This document shows, piece after piece, positions 39,953 through 49,193 of a DNA stretch of 64,000 bases; position 1 is the first letter of the stretch; every line of letters starts with the position of its first letter. The notes beneath the pieces were generated by a model. That model was not told where the DNA came from, made no database searches, and saw only the letters and a program-made list of their open reading frames with translations. The position numbers and the translations under genes were made by a program. The stretch is from Pseudomonas typographi. GTDB lineage: Bacteria > Pseudomonadota > Gammaproteobacteria > Pseudomonadales > Pseudomonadaceae. The DNA is taken from contig NZ_JAAOCA010000020.1 in the NCBI RefSeq assembly GCF_014694385.1, positions 1-64,000 on the forward strand, in the 5' to 3' direction.

Positions 39953-40843
39953 ATGAGCCATGACCTACCCTCCCTCAACGCGCTTCGGGCCTTTGAGGCC
40001 ACTGCCCGCCACAATAGCGTGAGCAAAGCCGCCGAACAGCTGCATGTGACCCATGGCGCAGTAAGCCGGCAACTGAAAGCGCTTGAACACGAATTGGGCG
40101 TAAGCCTGTTCACCAAGGACGGGCGCGGCCTTAAACTCACAGAAGCCGGCAGCCGGCTACGCGACGGCTGTGTCGACGCCTTTGGCCGGCTACGGGCGGT
40201 GTGCCGTGAATTAGAACAGGTGCAAGCGCAAGCCCCGTTCCTGCTGGGGTGTTCCGGCAGCTTGTTGGCGCGTTGGTTTATCCCGCGGCTGGGTAAGCTC
40301 AATGCCGACCTGCCCGACTTGCGTCTGCATTTGTCGGCCGGTGAAGGCGACGTAGACCCGCACCGCGCGGGGTGGGATGCCCTGTTAGTGTTTGCAGAGC
40401 CGCCATGGCCGGCCGATATGCACGTGCACGACTTAGGCCCGGAACGTATCGGGCCAGTGATTAGCCCCCACCACCAGCAGTTTGCCCGGCTGGCCACGGC
40501 GCCGGCCAGCGCCCTACTGGGCGAGCCCTTGTTGCACACCTACTCGCGCCCGCAAGCCTGGCCCGAGTGGGCCCGACAGCAAGGCTTGGCCCCGGCCCAA
40601 CTGAAACTGGGGCAGGGTTTCGAGCACCTGTACTATTTGCTGGAGGCTGCAGTGGCGGGGTTGGGCGTGGCTATCGCCCCGCAAGTGCTGGTGGCCGAAG
40701 ATATCCTGGCCGGCCGCCTAGCCGCGCCTTGGGGCTTCACTGAAACCCCGGCGCGGTTGGCGTTATGGGTGGCGCAGCGCCGCCAAGACCCGCGTGCGCT
40801 GCGCTTGGCCGATTGGCTGCGCGAAGCGCTGCAGGGTGCTTAG
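39953..40843 (+). CDS. trpI: LysR family activator of trpBA
   Basis: A 296-residue LysR regulator with HTH at [20 protein letters not shown] and [20 protein letters not shown]. The gene is divergent from trpBA, which together with length and family identifies TrpI. It activates trpBA in response to indole-3-glycerol phosphate in the studied pseudomonads. Its stop overlaps the convergent ElaB-like gene by four bases. Confidence 0.93.
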   Translation: MSHDLPSLNALRAFEATARHNSVSKAAEQLHVTHGAVSRQLKALEHELGVSLFTKDGRGLKLTEAGSRLRDGCVDAFGRLRAVCRELEQVQAQAPFLLGCSGSLLARWFIPRLGKLNADLPDLRLHLSAGEGDVDPHRAGWDALLVFAEPPWPADMHVHDLGPERIGPVISPHHQQFARLATAPASALLGEPLLHTYSRPQAWPEWARQQGLAPAQLKLGQGFEHLYYLLEAAVAGLGVAIAPQVLVAEDILAGRLAAPWGFTETPARLALWVAQRRQDPRALRLADWLREALQGA

Positions 40844-41163
40844 TGCGAGCGTTTGCACAGCAAGTAGGCCGCCAACAGCCCGAGCGCGCCCACCGCGATA
40901 CCGGCAGTGGTCAAGGGGTGTTCGTGGGCATAGTCGCGGGTGGCCACGCTGGTTTCACGGGTCTTGACCTTAACGTCTTCATAGGCATCGGCCAGCAAGC
41001 TGCGCGATTGTTTCAACGCGCTTTCGGCGCTGGCCCTCAGGGTTTTGAGGGTTTTGCGCGATTCATCCGATGTGTCGTCCTTAAGGCTTTCCAGCGACCG
41101 AAGCAGGCTTTCGATCTCTGCTTCCATGCTCTGCAGTGAGGCTTTGCGTAACGAGTTTGCCAT
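40840..41163 (-). CDS. ElaB/YqjD/DUF883 family membrane-anchored protein
   Basis: A 107-residue protein with a long charged helix ([20 protein letters not shown] ... [16 protein letters not shown]) and one C-terminal membrane segment ([19 protein letters not shown]). E. coli members of this family tether ribosomes to the inner membrane in stationary phase. The product is probably a tail-anchored stationary-phase protein. The start ATG 41163 has AGGAG upstream. Confidence 0.85.
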   Translation of the reverse strand: MANSLRKASLQSMEAEIESLLRSLESLKDDTSDESRKTLKTLRASAESALKQSRSLLADAYEDVKVKTRETSVATRDYAHEHPLTTAGIAVGALGLLAAYLLCKRSH

Positions 41164-41322
41164 GGTTGAACTCCTGCTTAAAAAGGTAGGTAACGTGCAT
41201 AAGGGTCCGACTACGGGGCGTGTAGAAAGTGCAGTGCGTGTGAACTTTTAGCGCTTCGGCAAGCACTGATGCAGTACCGGCCATCCGTGTGCATGGCCCT
41301 TTTTCCGTTACGGGAGCTAACC

Positions 41323-41538
41323 ATGTCTGACCACCACACCTACAAGAAGGTCGAGCTCGTGGGCTCGTCTGCCACCAGCATCGAAGATGCCATCAACAAC
41401 GCCCTGGCCGAAGCGGCCAAGACCATCGACAACCTGGAGTGGTTCGAAGTGAGTGAAACCCGCGGCCATATCAAGGACGGGCGCGCCGCGCACTTTCAGG
41501 TGACCCTCAACGTCGGGTTTCGTATCAGCCACAGTTGA
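41323..41538 (+). CDS. Dodecin (flavin-binding protein)
   Basis: A 71-residue protein that forms a hollow 12-mer and stores or buffers flavin. The family pattern is clear: YKKVELVGSSATSIEDAINN, then a Trp in NLEWFEVSETRG and HFQVTLNVGFRI. The start is the ATG of MSDHHTYKK with GGGAG 7 bases upstream; an upstream in-frame ATG at 41269 lacks support. Confidence 0.93.
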   Translation: MSDHHTYKKVELVGSSATSIEDAINNALAEAAKTIDNLEWFEVSETRGHIKDGRAAHFQVTLNVGFRISHS

Positions 41539-41574
41539 ACTGGCGCAGCCACGCCTTTTGCGCTAATAAAGGAC

Positions 41575-41592
41575 GGCCCTCGCCAGAGGGCC
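41575..41592 (+). terminator. Hairpin after the dodecin gene
   Basis: GGCCCTC (41575-41581) and GAGGGCC (41586-41592) pair around GCCA, 37 bp after the dodecin stop. The T-rich part begins about 8 bases later, so it is a weak terminator at best. Confidence 0.45.
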
Positions 41593-41632
41593 AGGACCGT
41601 TTGGATGTTTTATTGACCAAGGAATATGACCG

Positions 41633-41857
41633 ATGAAAACGTTTTTGTTGGCAGCAGGTTTAGTGGCTATGGCAAGCAGCGCCTTTGCAGCAGGCACCCC
41701 CTGTGACAAGGTCAAGGATGAGATCGACGCCAAAATCAAAGCCAATGGCGCTACGGGCTATACCCTTGAAGTGATCGACGAGGGTGCACCGGCTGACGGT
41801 AAAAAGGTCGTAGGCACGTGCGAAGCTGGTACCAAACAAATCGTTTATAAGCGCTAA
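41633..41857 (+). CDS. DUF1161 family secreted protein
   Basis: A 74-residue exported protein with a signal peptide (MKTFLLAAGLVAMASSAFA) and a compact domain with two Cys (GTPCDKVKDEIDAKIKANG ... VVGTCEAGTKQIVYKR), probably disulfide-bonded in the periplasm. This is the DUF1161 pattern. A second DUF1161 gene lies at 43539, with the LLM oxidoreductase and OsmC genes between. The function is unknown. Confidence 0.85.
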   Translation: MKTFLLAAGLVAMASSAFAAGTPCDKVKDEIDAKIKANGATGYTLEVIDEGAPADGKKVVGTCEAGTKQIVYKR

Positions 41858-41939
41858 CCCACGCTCACGGCCAGAGCCAGTGCGGCGCTGGCCGTAAGCC
41901 CGCCCTGAAGCAGGTAAGCCAGCGCTGGCTGGCCGCCCC

Positions 41940-42944
41940 CTACGGGCCCTTCATCACTTCTGCCAGCAGCTCATAGGAATGCAACCGGTCGGCGTGTTCA
42001 TACAGGTCGCAGGTGAACATCAACTCATCGGCGCCGGTTTGTTCGATCAGCACCTCCAGTTTGCCGCGGATCTTTGCCGGGCTACCGACCATGGCCAAGG
42101 CCAAGAAGCTGCCCACTGCCTCTTTTTCGTGGGGCAGCCAGCGGCCGGTCATGCTCTGTACCGGTGGCTGTTGTACCAAGCTTTGGCCGCGGATCAGGTT
42201 GAGGATGCGTTGGTACACTGAGGTGGCCAGGTAGTCGGCCTGCTCGTCGGTATCGGCTGCCACCAGCGGGATGCCAAGCATCACGTAGGGTTTATCCAGT
42301 TCCGCCGAGGGCGTGAAGTGGTCACGGTAAACGCGAATGGCCTCGTGCATCAGCCGGGGCGCAAAGTGCGAGGCGAAGGCATAGGGCAAGCCGCGCATGC
42401 CAGCCAACTGGGCGCTGAACAGGCTGGAGCCGAGCAGCCAGATGGGCACTTCGGTACCCGTGCCGGGCATGGCGATCACCCGTTGGCCTGGGGTACGGGG
42501 GCCCAGGTAGGCGGCCAGTTCGGCGACATCGTCGGGAAAGTCGTCGGCCGAGCCTGAGCGTTCGCGGCGCAGGGCCCGGGCGGTCATCTGGTCCGAGCCT
42601 GGCGCACGGCCCAGGCCCAGGTCGATACGGCCGGGGTAAAGGCTGGCCAGGGTGCCGAACTGTTCGGCGATCACCAGGGGGGCATGGTTGGGCAGCATTA
42701 CCCCACCCGACCCCACGCGGATGGTCGAGGTGCCCCCCGCCAGATAGCCCAGCAGCACCGCCGTGGCCGAGCTGGCAATGCCGTCCATGTTATGGTGTTC
42801 GGCCACCCAAAACCGCGTATAGCCGAAGCGCTCCAGGTGTTGGGCAAGGTCCAGCGAATGCCGCAGCGATTCGGCCGGGCCTCTGTCTTGCCGTACCGGC
42901 ACCAGGTCCAAGGCCGAATACTTGACGTCGTTCAAGGCTTTCAT
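41940..42944 (-). CDS. LLM class flavin-dependent oxidoreductase
   Basis: A 334-residue luciferase-like monooxygenase with a TIM-barrel fold that uses reduced flavin. Segments [60 protein letters not shown] and [16 protein letters not shown] are typical of the alkanal-monooxygenase-like group (the YhbW type). The substrate is unknown. It is divergent from the OsmC gene. Confidence 0.9.
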   Translation of the reverse strand: MKALNDVKYSALDLVPVRQDRGPAESLRHSLDLAQHLERFGYTRFWVAEHHNMDGIASSATAVLLGYLAGGTSTIRVGSGGVMLPNHAPLVIAEQFGTLASLYPGRIDLGLGRAPGSDQMTARALRRERSGSADDFPDDVAELAAYLGPRTPGQRVIAMPGTGTEVPIWLLGSSLFSAQLAGMRGLPYAFASHFAPRLMHEAIRVYRDHFTPSAELDKPYVMLGIPLVAADTDEQADYLATSVYQRILNLIRGQSLVQQPPVQSMTGRWLPHEKEAVGSFLALAMVGSPAKIRGKLEVLIEQTGADELMFTCDLYEHADRLHSYELLAEVMKGP

Positions 42945-43095
42945 GAAATCTCCAGTAATGATAACGCCCCCGCGCTGTTCTTATGGTTTGCCGCTACAGT
43001 GAACGCATTGGCGCACTGAGGCAAATCCCGTGAACTTGCCGGGCCGCCGGCGCCTCTGATGCTCTACGTGTTCAGGTTATCTATTGGAGGTACGC

Positions 43096-43536
43096 ATGAC
43101 CATCAAGAAGAAAGCGTCCGCGGTTTGGCAAGGCGGGCTTAAAGACGGAAAGGGCGCCATCTCTGTGGGCAGCGGGGCGTTCCGAGACCTGCCCTATGGT
43201 TTCAAGGCACGTTTCGAAGCCAATGAACCCCAGCACACCAACCCTGAAGAGCTGATCGGCGCGGCGCATGCAGGTTGTTTTTCCATGGCCCTGTCGATGA
43301 TCTTGGGCAATGCAGGGTTTACCGCGACCAAGATTGAAACCGAGGCTGAGGTGTCGCTGGAGCAGCAGGAGGGTGGTTTTTCCATTACCGCGATTGCGCT
43401 TAACCTCAAGGCTCAAGTGCCTGGCGCCACCGATGAGCAGTTCCAGAAACTGGCCAACGATGCCAAGGTGGGCTGCCCAGTCTCGAAGGTGCTCAAGGGC
43501 GCCGCCATCACGCTGCACGCCACCCTGGAGCAATAA
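43096..43536 (+). CDS. OsmC/Ohr family peroxiredoxin-like protein
   Basis: A 146-residue peroxidase. The two reactive Cys are in AHAGCFSMALSM and VGCPVSKVLKGA, and the N-terminal Arg region fits OsmC rather than Ohr. It detoxifies organic hydroperoxides, usually under osmotic or stationary-phase control. ATG 43096 is preferred because GGAGG lies 5 bases upstream; a TTG at 43084 overlaps it. A DUF1161 gene follows 2 bp after the stop. Confidence 0.92.
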   Translation: MTIKKKASAVWQGGLKDGKGAISVGSGAFRDLPYGFKARFEANEPQHTNPEELIGAAHAGCFSMALSMILGNAGFTATKIETEAEVSLEQQEGGFSITAIALNLKAQVPGATDEQFQKLANDAKVGCPVSKVLKGAAITLHATLEQ

Positions 43537-43538
43537 GC

Positions 43539-43775
43539 ATGTGGCTGGCCCGGTGCGGTTATCTCGTGGCGGGCCTGTGCGCCGCCACCGCCCAGGCGGC
43601 GCCGCTGGATTGTGAAACGTTAAAGGCTGAAATCGAAACGAAGATCCAGTCGCAGGGGGTCGCCAACTATACCCTTGAAGTGGTCGATAACGCCGAGGTG
43701 CACGACCCGAGCATGGTGGTGGGCACCTGCGCCGGCGGAACGCGCAAAATCATCTATCAAAAAAACAACGAGTGA
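43539..43775 (+). CDS. DUF1161 family secreted protein (second copy)
   Basis: A 78-residue exported protein with a signal peptide (MWLARCGYLVAGLCAATAQA) and the DUF1161 core (LDCETLKAEIETKIQSQGV ... VVGTCAGGTRKIIYQ). It is clearly related to the protein encoded at 41633. It begins 2 bp after the OsmC stop, so the two are surely cotranscribed. This links DUF1161 to the osmotic/oxidative stress response, which is an inference. Confidence 0.85.
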   Translation: MWLARCGYLVAGLCAATAQAAPLDCETLKAEIETKIQSQGVANYTLEVVDNAEVHDPSMVVGTCAGGTRKIIYQKNNE

Positions 43776-43797
43776 GCGCTCGGCCCCCAGGCGCCTA

Positions 43798-44214
43798 TTA
43801 CCACAGGCAGTACTGTTCTTTGTCTTCGGCGACGATCTGGTTGCTCTCATCGTAAAGCCGTGCGCTGGGCTCCATGCCCACGTTGCGCGCTTGTAGGCGG
43901 TAACGCACCCCGGGCTTGAAGTCGGTATATTCCAGCGTGATATAGCACATGCGCTCGGCAGGGTCGCTCATGAAGGTGGGCAGCACCATCACTTCGTAAT
44001 CGTAACGGACCACCAATGCGTGGGCGCCGGGTGCGACCTGGAAGTAACGGCCGTCTTCAAGCCGTTTGCCGTCGAGCCGTTCGGCCAGGATGGCCGTGCC
44101 GCCCAACATCGCCAAGTCGACCCAGGCCAACTGCGGGTCATGGGCCGGTTCCGGTCCCGAGCTACAGGCCGTGAGTAAGGCAAAGGGGGCAAGGCGGATC
44201 AGCGGGTGGCGCAT
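43798..44214 (-). CDS. Small lipoprotein, paralogue of the next gene
   Basis: A 138-residue predicted lipoprotein: lipobox LLTAC(SSG) near residue 17, then a domain with LAWVDLAMLGGTAILAERLD, DGRYFQVAPGAHALVVRYDY and the C-terminal FKPGVRYRLQARNVG. The start is the ATG of MRHPLIRLA. The neighbouring gene encodes the same order of segments, so this is a tandem duplication. The function is unknown. Similar paired lipoproteins occur in other Pseudomonas. Confidence 0.8.
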   Translation of the reverse strand: MRHPLIRLAPFALLTACSSGPEPAHDPQLAWVDLAMLGGTAILAERLDGKRLEDGRYFQVAPGAHALVVRYDYEVMVLPTFMSDPAERMCYITLEYTDFKPGVRYRLQARNVGMEPSARLYDESNQIVAEDKEQYCLW

Positions 44215-44261
44215 GCTTGGGCTCCGGAACGTACATGGCCCAAGCATACCGGCAAACAACC

Positions 44262-44681
44262 TCAGGTGCGTTGGCAACCGGCTGGTTCCGCGCGGCCCAC
44301 CATGTTGCGTTGTTGGTCATAGAGCTTGGCCCAGGGCCGGAAGCCCACAGTGCCGGCTTGGATCATGTAACGCTCGCCAGCGGTAAAGTGGTTGAATTTC
44401 AGATTCAATTGGCAATCGCGCCACAGCGGGTCTGCCCCTGGGCCGATATTGGAGGGGGCCACGGTAAACTGATAACGCATCGTCAGTTCATGGCTGCCCG
44501 GGTCGACTTCGAAGTAGCGTTTGTCGGCCCACGCCTTGGCGTCGACTTCTTCGGCATGCAGCGAATTGTTGGTGGGTACCTGCAAGTCGATCCAGGCTTG
44601 GTTTGGGTCGGGCTTGGGCATGCCAATCAGGGAGCAACCCGACAGCGCCAGCAGCCCACAAAATAACAATGTTTCACGCAT
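44262..44681 (-). CDS. Small lipoprotein, paralogue of the previous gene
   Basis: A 139-residue predicted lipoprotein with lipobox LALSGC(SLIG). It shares AWIDLQVP, the RYFEVDPGSHELTMRYQF segment, CQLNLKFNHFTAGERYMIQA and a late Cys with the downstream paralogue. The start is the ATG of MRETLLFCG, 63 bp from the divergent aminopeptidase gene. Probably outer-membrane anchored; function unknown. Confidence 0.8.
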   Translation of the reverse strand: MRETLLFCGLLALSGCSLIGMPKPDPNQAWIDLQVPTNNSLHAEEVDAKAWADKRYFEVDPGSHELTMRYQFTVAPSNIGPGADPLWRDCQLNLKFNHFTAGERYMIQAGTVGFRPWAKLYDQQRNMVGRAEPAGCQRT

Positions 44682-44744
44682 GGACTTACCCCGGAAAAGG
44701 CAGAATAACAGCACTCTCAAGGCTGGCGAACCAGGTCGCGCCTC

Positions 44745-45836
44745 ATGTTTAGAATGGTTTTCAAGCGGCGTTTCGGCCACGGCTGTCGAGACAACCAAAA
44801 GGCCTACTGGGTTCCCCTAGCCCTGTGTTTGTTGCTCTGTGGGTGCGACACGTTGCGCTATTACGGGCAGTTGGCCGAGGGCCAAGCGGCCCTGTTGCGG
44901 GCGCGGCAGCCGGCCGAGCAGGTTATCGCAGCCCCGGGCACCCCCGTACTGCTGCAACAGCGCCTGGCCTTGGCGCTGCGTGCACGGGCCTTCGCCAGCG
45001 AGCAACTGCACCTGCCGGATAACCGCAGTTACCGGTTGTATGCCGACGTACACCGGCCATTCGTGCTGTGGAATGTGTTCGCCACCGGTGAATTCTCCCT
45101 GCAGCCGGTCACCCATTGCTTTCCCATTGCCGGCTGTGTGGCTTACCGCGGGTACTATGACCAAGGTGCGGCGCGAGGCGCCGCCGCCCTGCTGCGCCAA
45201 CAAGGCCAGGATGTGTATGTGGGGGGCGTGGAAACCTATTCGACGCTGGGCTGGTTCGACGACCCGATCATCAGCACCATGGCCCGTTGGGGTGGCGAGC
45301 GCTTGGCCACGCTGATTTTTCACGAGTTGGCGCACCAGCGCTATTACGTGAAGGACGACACCGAGTTCAATGAGTCTTACGCCACTTTCGTTGAGCAGGA
45401 GGGCACCCGCCAATGGCGTGCTTGGCGGGGCCTACCGCCGCAGAGCCTTAGCCAGGCGCGCCAGCAAGAACAGTTTGTGCGGTTGGTGCTCGACACCCGT
45501 GATCGCTTGGCCCAGGTGTACCGCCAGCCATGGGCGCCCGAAGCCATGCGCGCGGCCAAACAGGCCGAGTTCGAACGGCTGCGGCGCGAGTACCGGCAAC
45601 TGCGGGACGGCCAATGGGGCGGCCAGGGGCCATACGACGCTTGGGTAAACGGCCCCCTGAACAACGCCAAGCTATTGCCCTTCGGCCTGTACGACCAGTG
45701 GGTGCCGGCGTTTGCCCAGCTTTTCGAGCAGCAAGGTAAAGATTGGCCACGGTTTTTTCGCGCGGTGCAACGGCTAGGTGCCCTGCCAGCGGCGCAGCGT
45801 AAGGCGCGCCTCAGCCAATTGATGCCCCCGGTTTAG
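44745..45836 (+). CDS. Putative aminopeptidase lipoprotein (PF10023-type)
   Basis: A 363-residue predicted zinc peptidase. A lipobox-like LLCGC with Cys at about residue 34 follows a hydrophobic stretch, so it is probably a lipoprotein. The zinc site is HELAHQ (about residue 193) followed by NESYATFVEQEG, which supplies the third ligand. The GYYDQGAARGAAALLRQQG and YSTLGWFDDPI segments are typical of this predicted aminopeptidase family. The start may be ATG 44745 or ATG 44757. The 3' end overlaps the convergent phosphatase gene by 26 bp. Confidence 0.82.
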   Translation: MFRMVFKRRFGHGCRDNQKAYWVPLALCLLLCGCDTLRYYGQLAEGQAALLRARQPAEQVIAAPGTPVLLQQRLALALRARAFASEQLHLPDNRSYRLYADVHRPFVLWNVFATGEFSLQPVTHCFPIAGCVAYRGYYDQGAARGAAALLRQQGQDVYVGGVETYSTLGWFDDPIISTMARWGGERLATLIFHELAHQRYYVKDDTEFNESYATFVEQEGTRQWRAWRGLPPQSLSQARQQEQFVRLVLDTRDRLAQVYRQPWAPEAMRAAKQAEFERLRREYRQLRDGQWGGQGPYDAWVNGPLNNAKLLPFGLYDQWVPAFAQLFEQQGKDWPRFFRAVQRLGALPAAQRKARLSQLMPPV

Positions 45837-46497
45837 CCGGCGGCGTATTCAGCAGCGCCTGGTACAGCGCCGCCAGCGTGGCGCAGTACCCGGTGGGCGA
45901 ATGCTGGCTCAGTTCCTCGGCACTGCCGAAGCCATAACCCACCGCGACGCAATCCAAGCCGTTGGCCTGGGCACCGAGCAGGTCGTGCTTACGGTCGCCG
46001 ATCATCAAGGTGTCGGCAGGCGTTAGCCCTTCGGTGTGCAGCAGGTGGGCAATCAGCTCCGCCTTGTCGCTGCGGGTGCCGTCCAGCTCGCTGCCGTAGA
46101 TCACCTTGAAGTGGCGGGCGAAGCCAAAGTGCCGGGCGATTTCGTGGGCGTACGCCCAGGGTTTGGCGGTTGCGATGTACAGGTGCCGGCCCTGGGCGAC
46201 GAGCATATCCAGTAGCTCGATGACCCCTTCGAACAGTTGGTTTTCGTAGAGCCCCGCTACGCCAAACCGTTCGCGGTAGTGGTTTACCGCTTGCCAGGCC
46301 CTGGCTTCGTCCATGCCGTAGTGCTGCATGAAGGCCTGCAGCAGTGGCGGGCCGATGAAGTGCTCGAGCCGGCGCAGGTCGGGCTCATCGATGCCGAGTT
46401 TGCCCAATGCATATTGGATCGACCGGGTAATGCCTTCGCGCGGGTCGGTGAGGGTGCCGTCGAGGTCGAATAGCACGTTGCGGTGGTGCAGGTTCAT
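45811..46497 (-). CDS. HAD family hydrolase, phosphoglycolate phosphatase-like
   Basis: A 228-residue HAD phosphatase with motif I LFDLDGTLTDPREG, a cap domain (LQAFMQHYGMDEA), motif II YIATAKPWAYA, the Lys region in RSDKAELIAHLL and motif IV MIGDRKHDLLGAQAN. The substrate is unproven; relatives act on phosphoglycolate or nucleotides (5'-nucleotidase). The start overlaps the stop of the gamma-carbonic anhydrase gene (ATGA). Confidence 0.88.
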   Translation of the reverse strand: MNLHHRNVLFDLDGTLTDPREGITRSIQYALGKLGIDEPDLRRLEHFIGPPLLQAFMQHYGMDEARAWQAVNHYRERFGVAGLYENQLFEGVIELLDMLVAQGRHLYIATAKPWAYAHEIARHFGFARHFKVIYGSELDGTRSDKAELIAHLLHTEGLTPADTLMIGDRKHDLLGAQANGLDCVAVGYGFGSAEELSQHSPTGYCATLAALYQALLNTPPAKPGASIG

Positions 46498-47039
46498 CGC
46501 GTGCCGTAGCCTTCGGCCAGGTGGCGGTCTTTGAGTTTTACGTAATTGCCGGCCGTGTAGCTGAAAAACGACCGTTCCTTATCGGTCAAGGGCCGCACGG
46601 CCTTGGCCGGGCTGCCCACGTACAGGTGGCCGCTTTGCAGTACCTTGCCAGGCGGCACCAAGCTACCGGCACCGATGATCACCTCGTCTTCGACGATTGC
46701 GCCGTCCATCACGGTGCTGCCCATGCCCACCAAAATGCGGCTGCCCAGGGTGCAGCCATGAAGCATCACCTTGTGGCCGACGGTCACGTCGTCGCCGATG
46801 GTAAGGGCAAAGCCCTGCGGGTTGTAGGGGCCGGCATGGGTGATGTGCAGCACACTGCCATCTTGCACACTGGTGCGCTGGCCGATGTGGATGTGGTGCA
46901 TGTCGCCGCGCACCACCACCAGCGGCCATATCGAGCTGTCGTCGCCAATGGTCACGTTGCCGATCACCACCGCGGTGTGGTCGACGAAGGCCCTGGCCCC
47001 CAGTTGGGGCGTGTGTTGTTCGAAGCGGCGGATGGTCAC
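46494..47039 (-). CDS. Gamma-carbonic anhydrase family protein
   Basis: A 181-residue left-handed beta-helix trimeric protein (hexapeptide repeats). Metal His residues are in VVRGDMHHIHIG, HITHAGPYNPQG and VGHKVMLHGCTLG. Such proteins (YrdA/PaaY-like) bind a metal at the trimer interface; carbonic anhydrase activity is proven only for some. The start is GTG 47039 with AAGGAGG 6 bases upstream. It is divergent from prlC across 91 bp. Confidence 0.9.
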   Translation of the reverse strand: MTIRRFEQHTPQLGARAFVDHTAVVIGNVTIGDDSSIWPLVVVRGDMHHIHIGQRTSVQDGSVLHITHAGPYNPQGFALTIGDDVTVGHKVMLHGCTLGSRILVGMGSTVMDGAIVEDEVIIGAGSLVPPGKVLQSGHLYVGSPAKAVRPLTDKERSFFSYTAGNYVKLKDRHLAEGYGTR

Positions 47040-47130
47040 GATAGCCTCCTTTGATTCGGCTGATAGCTGCACGCGGCACCGATTGTAATTAAGATGGTCG
47101 CATGATTCTTCAAAGCCAAGGTGCAATACC

Positions 47131-49182
47131 GTGAGCGAGAACAACCCCCTGCTGCAGCCATACGACCTCCCGCCCTTCTCGGCAATCCGCCCGGAGCACG
47201 TGCAACCGGCCATCGAGCACATCCTGGCAGGCAACCGCGCGGCCCTGGTGCGTATGCTGGCCGAACAGGGTAGCAAGCCCACCTGGGAAGGCCTGGTACT
47301 GGCCATGGACGAGCTCAACGACCGCCTGGGCGCGGCCTGGAGCCCAGTCAGCCACCTCAATGCGGTGTGTAACAGCCCGCAATTGCGCCAAGCCTATGAA
47401 GCCTGCCTGCCCGCGCTGAGCGCCTACTCCACCGAGCTGGGGCAAAACCGCGCCCTGTTCGACGCCTTTCAGGCGCTGGCTGCCAGCCCCGAGGCGAGCC
47501 AGTTCGACACCGCCCAAAAGACCATCCTCGAGCATTCGCTGCGGGACTTCCGCTTGTCCGGTATCGACCTGCCGCCGGCGCAGCAAAAGCGCTACGCCGA
47601 GGTGCAAAGCAAGCTGTCGGAGCTGGGCAGCCAATTCTCTAACCAATTGCTCGACGCCACCCAGGCGTGGACCAAGCACATCACCGACGAAGCCGCCCTG
47701 GCCGGCCTGGCAGATTCGGCCAAGGCGCAGATGGCCGCCGCGGCCCAGGCCAAGGGCCTGGAAGGTTGGCTGGTGACCCTGGAGTTCCCCAGCTATTACG
47801 CGGTAATGACCTACGCCCACGACCGCGCCCTGCGCGAAGAGGTGTACAACGCCTATTGCACCCGCGCCTCCGACCAGGGCCCGAACGCCGGGCAGAACGA
47901 CAACGGCCCGGTAATGGAACACATCCTCGGCTTGCGCCAGGAGCTTGCGCAGTTGCTGGGCTTTGCCAACTACGCCGAATTGAGCCTGGCCACCAAGATG
48001 GCCGAGTCCAGCGACCAGGTGCTGAGCTTTTTGCGTGACCTGGCCCGGCGCAGCAAACCGTTCGCCGCCGACGATTTGCAACAACTCAAAGCGTTCGCGG
48101 CCGAGCAGGGTTGCAGCGACCTGCAAAGCTGGGACAGCGGCTACTACGGGGAAAAACTGCGCGAGCAGCGCTACAGCGTGTCCCAGGAGGCCCTGCGCGC
48201 GTATTTTCCGATCGACAAAGTGCTGGGCGGGCTGTTCAGCATCGTTGAGCGCCTGTATGGCATCCAGATTAACGAGCTCAAGGGCTTCGACACTTGGCAC
48301 CCGGACGTGCGCTTGTTCGAAATCAGTGAGAATGGCCAGCATGTTGGGCGGTTCTTTTTCGACCTTTACGCCCGTGCCAACAAGCGCGGCGGTGCCTGGA
48401 TGGACGGCGCCCGCGATCGCCGCCGCACGGCGGAGGGCACACTGCAAAGCCCGGTGGCCAACCTGGTGTGCAACTTTACCCCGGCGGTGGCGGGCAAGCC
48501 GGCGCTGCTCACTCACGATGAAGTGACCACGCTGTTCCATGAGTTTGGCCACGGCCTGCACCACCTGCTAACCCGCATCGAGCACGCCGGCGTTTCTGGC
48601 ATCAATGGCGTGGCGTGGGATGCGGTGGAGCTGCCCAGCCAGTTCATGGAAAACTGGTGCTGGGAGCCCGAAGGCCTGGCACTGATCTCGGGCCACTACG
48701 AAACCGGCGAGCCACTGCCGCAGGCGCTGTTGGAAAAAATGCTAGCCGCGCGCAATTTCCAATCTGGGTTGATCATGCTGCGCCAGTTGGAGTTCTCGCT
48801 GTTCGATTTCGAACTGCATGCCACCCATGGCGATGGCCGCTCGGTGGCGCAGGTGCTCGATGCGATCCGCGATGAAGTGTCGGTGATGCGCCCGCCCGCT
48901 TACAACCGCTTCCCTAATAGCTTCGCGCACATTTTCGCCGGGGGCTACGCGGCGGGCTACTACAGCTACAAATGGGCCGAAGTGCTGTCGGCCGACGCCT
49001 TTTCGCGCTTCGAGGAAGAAGGCGTGTTCAACGCCGAAACCGGCCGCGCTTTCCGCGAGGCGATCCTGGCGCGCGGTGGCTCCCAGGCGCCGATGGTGCT
49101 GTTCGTCGACTTCCGTGGACGTGAGCCGTCGATCGACGCCCTGCTGCGCCACAGTGGCCTCACGGAGGAGGCTGCTGCGTGA
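47131..49182 (+). CDS. prlC: Oligopeptidase A (M3 family)
   Basis: A 683-residue cytoplasmic zinc peptidase that degrades signal-peptide fragments and short peptides. The zinc motif is TLFHEFGHGLHHLL, near residue 469, with the third ligand in the ENWCWEPEGL region. Typical N-terminal segments are LPPFSAIRPEHVQPAIEHIL. The start is GTG 47131. A small zinc-ribbon gene follows within 11 bp, the usual prlC-yheV pair. Confidence 0.95.
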   Translation: MSENNPLLQPYDLPPFSAIRPEHVQPAIEHILAGNRAALVRMLAEQGSKPTWEGLVLAMDELNDRLGAAWSPVSHLNAVCNSPQLRQAYEACLPALSAYSTELGQNRALFDAFQALAASPEASQFDTAQKTILEHSLRDFRLSGIDLPPAQQKRYAEVQSKLSELGSQFSNQLLDATQAWTKHITDEAALAGLADSAKAQMAAAAQAKGLEGWLVTLEFPSYYAVMTYAHDRALREEVYNAYCTRASDQGPNAGQNDNGPVMEHILGLRQELAQLLGFANYAELSLATKMAESSDQVLSFLRDLARRSKPFAADDLQQLKAFAAEQGCSDLQSWDSGYYGEKLREQRYSVSQEALRAYFPIDKVLGGLFSIVERLYGIQINELKGFDTWHPDVRLFEISENGQHVGRFFFDLYARANKRGGAWMDGARDRRRTAEGTLQSPVANLVCNFTPAVAGKPALLTHDEVTTLFHEFGHGLHHLLTRIEHAGVSGINGVAWDAVELPSQFMENWCWEPEGLALISGHYETGEPLPQALLEKMLAARNFQSGLIMLRQLEFSLFDFELHATHGDGRSVAQVLDAIRDEVSVMRPPAYNRFPNSFAHIFAGGYAAGYYSYKWAEVLSADAFSRFEEEGVFNAETGRAFREAILARGGSQAPMVLFVDFRGREPSIDALLRHSGLTEEAAA

Positions 49183-49193
49183 CGGAGGTAACC

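Noticed and set aside
47110..48564. 484-codon minus-strand open frame over prlC
   Set aside because: Shadow of the oligopeptidase gene; low-complexity composition and no family features.
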